Part shown: positions 60,301-64,000 of the stretch, piece after piece
How positions within the stretch are numbered: position 1 is the stretch's first letter
Layout: the number at the start of each line of letters is the position of its first letter
DNA from: Candidatus Saccharimonadota bacterium
GTDB taxonomy: Bacteria; Patescibacteriota; Saccharimonadia; Saccharimonadales; Saccharimonadaceae
NCBI GenBank assembly: GCA_016290315.1
Contig: JAEETK010000001.1
Coordinates: 1 to 64,000, forward strand
DNA length: 64,000 bases
Reading direction: 5' to 3'
The notes under the pieces: model-generated
Database searches by the model: none
Told to the model about the DNA's origin: nothing
What the model saw: only the letters and a program-made list of their open reading frames with translations
Made by a program: the position numbers and the translations under genes

Positions 60301-61518
60301 ATGTACGAGATTAGTTTGGTACCAGACGTAAAATCCGAGCTACTTAAGAAGCAGAAGCTACGCAACTTGATTTTCTTCATTTGTTTGATTGTTGCAGCTT
60401 CTTGTGGTGGTCTAATTCTATTACTATTAGGTTTTATCGGTACGCAGAGTCTCGAGATTGCGGCGCAGGAAAACGAAATTAACTGTAGGGCAGACGGGAG
60501 TGGAGTTGGCTGCGGAAGCTATGGTACTCCAGTTTTGAAATACCCTAACGTAAATGAGCTTTTGACAATTCAGAGCCAGATGAAAAATGTTGGCGTACTG
60601 AACAATAATAAAATTAAGTTTTCCCGCGTATTTGGTCTGTTAGATGTGATTTTGCCTGATGGCGTAAAGAGCGAAGACACGGTCTTAGTGAGCGAGTTAA
60701 ATGGTGACATTTCGCAAAATCTAATTACATTCGATGCGATTGGCTATGCTAGAAACAATATTGGTTACCATGCGCTTGAGAGTTTTAAGAAAAGCACAAA
60801 ATTAACCTATTTCGACTACGGTAGCTACATGCGTTTGAATGAGGATGGCGAATATGAACCGATTCCTTCGTACTGTATTACTGAATATGTTGAAAAAGGC
60901 TATATTTATGGCAGATATTTGCGTTATTCTCCAGGATGCGAGAACGATATGATTGTTAAAAGTGATGATGACAATAAGAAGCAAGACGATTCCGATGAAG
61001 ACAATGACGAAGACGAGAATAATGACGACGATGGAGAAGACGAAAATAATGACGGCGATGGCGCAGAGAAGAAGCAGGAAACGCAGCAGAAGAAAATAGA
61101 AGAAGTAATTATTCGTCGTACTTATAAGAATGCGGGCGATCGTGAAGAATACAAGAACGGTAACGATTCGATGGCGGAGGATAACAAAGAAGGTAATACT
61201 GGCAAGTATTATTTCCAGAGTCAATGTTTGCAATACGATGATTCGGGCAACTTCGATGAGGAGGCAACGATTTCTGAATGCTCGATATTGAGCGAAGATG
61301 GCCTATTTGTAGCGAACTCTGGTTGGGGTAAGGGTCCCGAAGACAAAATGGTATTGAGCTTTTCAGTGAATTTAACGCTTGACCCACGTCTGTTCTTATC
61401 GTCCAGTAAACATATGCAAATTATTGGACCAAGTCGCCAAAACGTAACCGATAGCTATATTCAGGTACGCGATATGTTTGCCGAAAAAGCTAGGGATGTA
61501 CAAAGGGAGGAATCTTAA
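60301..61518 (+). CDS. pilN: PilN-like pilus assembly protein with acidic insert
   Basis: 405 aa, twice the usual PilN length. The N-terminal peptide MYEISLVPDVKSELL is the PilM-binding type (usual form INLLP), followed by one TM (about 24-46) and a PilN-like outer domain. An insertion of about 60 residues, almost all Asp, Glu and Asn (about 220-275), and four or more Cys are unusual. Start ATG is 4 nt after the pilM stop. Together with the PilO-like product it forms the inner-membrane alignment complex. Confidence 0.8.
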   Translation: MYEISLVPDVKSELLKKQKLRNLIFFICLIVAASCGGLILLLLGFIGTQSLEIAAQENEINCRADGSGVGCGSYGTPVLKYPNVNELLTIQSQMKNVGVLNNNKIKFSRVFGLLDVILPDGVKSEDTVLVSELNGDISQNLITFDAIGYARNNIGYHALESFKKSTKLTYFDYGSYMRLNEDGEYEPIPSYCITEYVEKGYIYGRYLRYSPGCENDMIVKSDDDNKKQDDSDEDNDEDENNDDDGEDENNDGDGAEKKQETQQKKIEEVIIRRTYKNAGDREEYKNGNDSMAEDNKEGNTGKYYFQSQCLQYDDSGNFDEEATISECSILSEDGLFVANSGWGKGPEDKMVLSFSVNLTLDPRLFLSSSKHMQIIGPSRQNVTDSYIQVRDMFAEKARDVQREES

Positions 61519-61519
61519 T

Positions 61520-62359
61520 ATGCCTAAGAAAAGCAATAATGGTAAGGGTGTTGCTTTTGCCAAAAGGGCAAAAATAGACAGCGCCCAAAAAAATATGTTG
61601 GTGGCTGTTTGTGCAACTTCTGTACTTTTAGGTGTCACGGCTGTAGGAACAATATATATGTTCAAGAAGATTTCCTTTAATAATGTTAAGAAGACCGAAA
61701 ATAGTACTGTTATCAAGAACTTTACAGAGACCCAGAATAGCTTAAGTTCACTGTCGGTATCCGTAGGAGATCTTGCGAATAACCAAAACTTGGAAGTAGT
61801 GGCTCAGAAAAGGTCAGCATCTTGCAATAATAAAATAGCAACTGATGAATCCGGAGAGTATTCAATCGAGGATATTTCTCTTGCAAGAACATGTTCAGCA
61901 TTACGCGTTATTTCGGATACATTACCAGCAACTAGTAACCAGGATGCTTCAAACTCAAGCTTAAACTACTTATTGTTGTATAGAAATCCTGAGATTAATA
62001 TTGAAGGTATTAGTACTGCTGAGGCGAGTTATGGTGGTAGTAGTAAGATGGTAGACGAAAGTGGTCAGCCATTGCAGCTAAAAAGCTTAGCCACTAGTAT
62101 CAATCTAAAAGATAGTGCGACGACCGTAAGGAACGCTATGGATTCGATTGAAAGCTCAATTCGGAATTTTGATATTACTAGCGTTACTTTAGGTATGTCT
62201 ACAGATGCCGATAATAAGCAGGTGATTGAATTAAGCGCGACTTATGACAGTTATTATTCTGATCCTGTGCAAATTGTGAAGGAAAGAAAAGTTATCTGCG
62301 CTGATGATAAGACCACGGCGTGTAGTAAAAAGAAAGGTAGTGGGGTAACAACACAATGA
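61520..62359 (+). CDS. pilO: PilO-like pilus assembly protein
   Basis: 279 aa from ATG 61520, which has GGGAGG 8 nt upstream; the frame is open to 61478 but that part overlaps pilN without a ribosome site. Lys-rich cytoplasmic start (MPKKSNNGKGVAFAKRAK), one TM (about 29-51), a coiled coil (NVKKTENSTVIKNFTETQ) and an outer alpha/beta domain, the PilO plan. Called from order and plan, since sequence similarity is weak. Four Cys in the outer domain. Confidence 0.7.
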   Translation: MPKKSNNGKGVAFAKRAKIDSAQKNMLVAVCATSVLLGVTAVGTIYMFKKISFNNVKKTENSTVIKNFTETQNSLSSLSVSVGDLANNQNLEVVAQKRSASCNNKIATDESGEYSIEDISLARTCSALRVISDTLPATSNQDASNSSLNYLLLYRNPEINIEGISTAEASYGGSSKMVDESGQPLQLKSLATSINLKDSATTVRNAMDSIESSIRNFDITSVTLGMSTDADNKQVIELSATYDSYYSDPVQIVKERKVICADDKTTACSKKKGSGVTTQ

Positions 62360-62688
62360 AAACAAGTGATATAGCTTTGGTAGTATTACTTTCGGCAGTA
62401 TCAATAGTGATTTCTTATTGGCTTGGTAATCTGATTCTTGGCGATCCGAGTAATGATACGTATGAGATTACTTATGTTGAGAATATCAGTTCTGAGCTAA
62501 GGCAGCCCGATGATGAAACCTTTTATCCGAAAGCAATTAACCCTACGGTCGAAGTTATTATTGGTCAGTGTTCCGAAGAAGAAGATTGGGATGTTGCATC
62601 TCAGCGCTGTGTACCAAAGAAAGAAGACAATAACAAGCCCGAAGATGGTGGCGATAATCCTAATCCAGATGATAATCCGGGGGTATAG
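62356..62688 (+). CDS. Small single-TM protein in the pilus operon (PilP position)
   Basis: 110 aa. TM at about 6-27 (IALVVLLSAVSIVISYWLGNLIL), a short outer part with two Cys (IGQCSEEEDWDVASQRC), and an Asn/Pro/Asp-rich tail (NPNPDDNPGV). It overlaps pilO by 4 nt and abuts pilB. It occupies the place of PilP but lacks a lipobox and the usual length; function in pilus assembly is inferred from order. Confidence 0.7.
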   Translation: MKTSDIALVVLLSAVSIVISYWLGNLILGDPSNDTYEITYVENISSELRQPDDETFYPKAINPTVEVIIGQCSEEEDWDVASQRCVPKKEDNNKPEDGGDNPNPDDNPGV

Positions 62689-64000
62689 ATGCTCCTCAAT
62701 AAAGAGCTACAAGACAAAATTGTCGGCCTTCTAGTCGAGAACGGGCTTGCTGATGCAGGCTTAGTTAAGAAGACCTATAACGAGGTTGCAAAAACTGGGC
62801 AGCCAATTTTGGCAGTTTTGCGTAGTAAGAATGTGGCAACCGATGATTGTATTCAGCATGCTACGGCAGTTGTAGTGGGTAGTCCTTATATAGATTTGCG
62901 CAATATTCGTTTCGATAAGGATAAACTGTTGAAGATACCGCAGGATGTTGCTCAGCGCTCAAAAGTAGTTCCTCTAGACGAACAAAATGGTCAATTAGTG
63001 GTTGCCGTATTAGATACGTCTAATATTCAGCGAATGGATTATTTGTCTACTTTAGTCAAAATGCCAATTAAGGCGATGATGACGTCTGAGGCGGGTGTAC
63101 AGAATGCGTTGGCGCAGTATATGGCTGACCTTAAGGACGTTAATAAGGTAGCAAAGCAGGAGGAGGCGCAAAAGAGCGCGGCGGACGCGTCGAATGCGCA
63201 GACGATTACACAGGATTCGCCGATATCGAAGGCCTTGAGTTCTATTTTGGATTATGCAGCAAAGTCGAAAGCGTCTGATATTCATATTGAGCCGCTAGAG
63301 CACGATTTAGTTATTCGGATGCGTATTGATGGTGTTCTTCGTCAAACAATGAAGTTGCCAAAATCTATCGAGGCGGCATTAGTTTCGCGTATTAAAATTA
63401 TGGCAAAGCTGAAAATTGACGAGCATCGTATCCCGCAAGACGGTCAGTTTGCTGTAATCGTGAATGGCAATACGATTGATCTTCGTATTGCAACCTCGCC
63501 GGTGGTTTGGGGTGAGCAGGTGGTTATTCGTCTTTTGGATAAATCTGGAACCTCGATGGACGTCGAGAAGATGGGTATGACCGGTAGGGCATTGGAGGAT
63601 GTCACGCAAGGAATTAGCAAGCCGAACGGTATGATTTTGACGTCTGGTCCGACTGGCTCTGGTAAGTCTACTACGCTCTATGCGTTGATCAAGAGAATCA
63701 AAGATGAATCGATTAATATTGTTACGTTGGAAGACCCGGTTGAGTATAAGATGGATGGCGTTAATCAGATTCAGATTAATGTTGATGCGGGCTTAACCTT
63801 TGCTTCGGGTTTGCGTTCAATCTTGCGCCAAGACCCGGATGTGGTAATGGTGGGTGAGATTCGCGACGGCGAGACGGCAAACTTGGCCGTGCAGGCAGCC
63901 TTGACGGGGCACTTGGTATTCTCGACACTACACACTAACTCTGCCGCAGGTATTATGCCGCGTCTTCTCGATATGGGAATTGAGCCGTTCTTGATTGCTT
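62689..64000 (+). CDS. pilB: Type IV pilus extension ATPase PilB (3' end outside the window)
   Basis: 437 codons seen, no stop in the window. N-terminal GspE/MshEN-type domain (about 1-160; IVGLLVENGLADAGLVKK), then the secretion-ATPase core: SDIHIEPLEHDLVIRMRIDG, arginine finger region, Walker A TSGPTGSGKST (about 318-327), Asp box TLEDPVEYKM, Walker B DVVMVGEIRD (about 383-392) and the His box LTGHLVFSTLHTN. It drives pilin polymerisation from the cytoplasm. ATG 62689 directly follows the TAG of the preceding gene. Downstream pilT, pilC and pilins are expected next. Confidence 0.96.
   Translation, partial: MLLNKELQDKIVGLLVENGLADAGLVKKTYNEVAKTGQPILAVLRSKNVATDDCIQHATAVVVGSPYIDLRNIRFDKDKLLKIPQDVAQRSKVVPLDEQNGQLVVAVLDTSNIQRMDYLSTLVKMPIKAMMTSEAGVQNALAQYMADLKDVNKVAKQEEAQKSAADASNAQTITQDSPISKALSSILDYAAKSKASDIHIEPLEHDLVIRMRIDGVLRQTMKLPKSIEAALVSRIKIMAKLKIDEHRIPQDGQFAVIVNGNTIDLRIATSPVVWGEQVVIRLLDKSGTSMDVEKMGMTGRALEDVTQGISKPNGMILTSGPTGSGKSTTLYALIKRIKDESINIVTLEDPVEYKMDGVNQIQINVDAGLTFASGLRSILRQDPDVVMVGEIRDGETANLAVQAALTGHLVFSTLHTNSAAGIMPRLLDMGIEPFLIA

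Overview
The window looks like the chromosome of a Candidatus Saccharibacteria (TM7) or closely related CPR/Patescibacteria organism. This is inferred from a compact gene-dense layout, many short or lineage-restricted proteins, a partial central metabolism (gap, rpiB, rpe and sugar-kinase genes but no long biosynthetic operons), a PilM-PilN-PilO-PilB type IV pilus operon, tRNAs with encoded CCA, and a DUF3152-like protease of the kind common in Actinobacteria. TGA is used as a stop (for example in dnaE), which argues against the UGA-Gly lineages (Gracilibacteria/Absconditabacteria).

Layout. 1-9.3 kb: CYTH protein (cut by the window edge), tRNA-Ser(CGA), metallophosphoesterase, HIT protein, an unknown 408-aa protein, valS, a roughly 400-bp intergenic region with a parS-like site and a transposase remnant, a DegT-type PLP enzyme and tsaD. 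9.4-16 kb: an operon of a small DUF5663-like protein and two very acidic proteins (494 and 1550 aa) that share a repeated helical module; the larger one carries two low-complexity tandem repeats. 16-18.5 kb: MacB-like ABC exporter and tRNA-Ser(GGA) with a duplicated 3' end. 18.7-22.3 kb: single-TM proteins, a DUF3152 protease, a lipid-kinase-like protein and a TlyA-like methyltransferase. 23-31.4 kb: dnaE and a sugar-phosphate operon (gap-rpiB-rpe-pfkB-LOG). 31.5-40.3 kb: ppa, an SPFH protein followed by three paralogous zinc-ribbon membrane proteins, cysS and a DUF2975-like protein. 40.4-41.1 kb: an AT-rich island with a cupin gene flanked by TGTTTGCAA repeats. 41.2-45.5 kb: AI-2E-type transporter, small proteins, tgt-queA. 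46-50 kb: two-component system plus ABC transporter with shared repeat boxes. 50-54.2 kb: small genes with strong promoters, including one behind two NrdR-like boxes, and a Band-7 lipoprotein. 54.2-58 kb: single-TM/coiled-coil proteins, a histidine phosphatase and a serine hydrolase. 58-64 kb: ychF and the pilus operon, running off the window edge.

Two promoter styles stand out. Most housekeeping genes (valS, tsaD, dnaE, cysS, queA, pilM and others) have a -10 hexamer, usually extended with TG, ending only 6-9 nt before the start codon, so their mRNAs should be leaderless. A second set, mostly small unknown genes, has near-consensus TTGACA / exactly 17 bp / TATAAT promoters, longer leaders, strong Shine-Dalgarno sequences and dedicated hairpin terminators. 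The most distinctive candidates for undescribed biology are the 9.4-16 kb repeat-module operon, the SPFH plus triple zinc-ribbon cluster, the NrdR-box-controlled protein with an NrdD-like tail, and the two-class promoter organisation.
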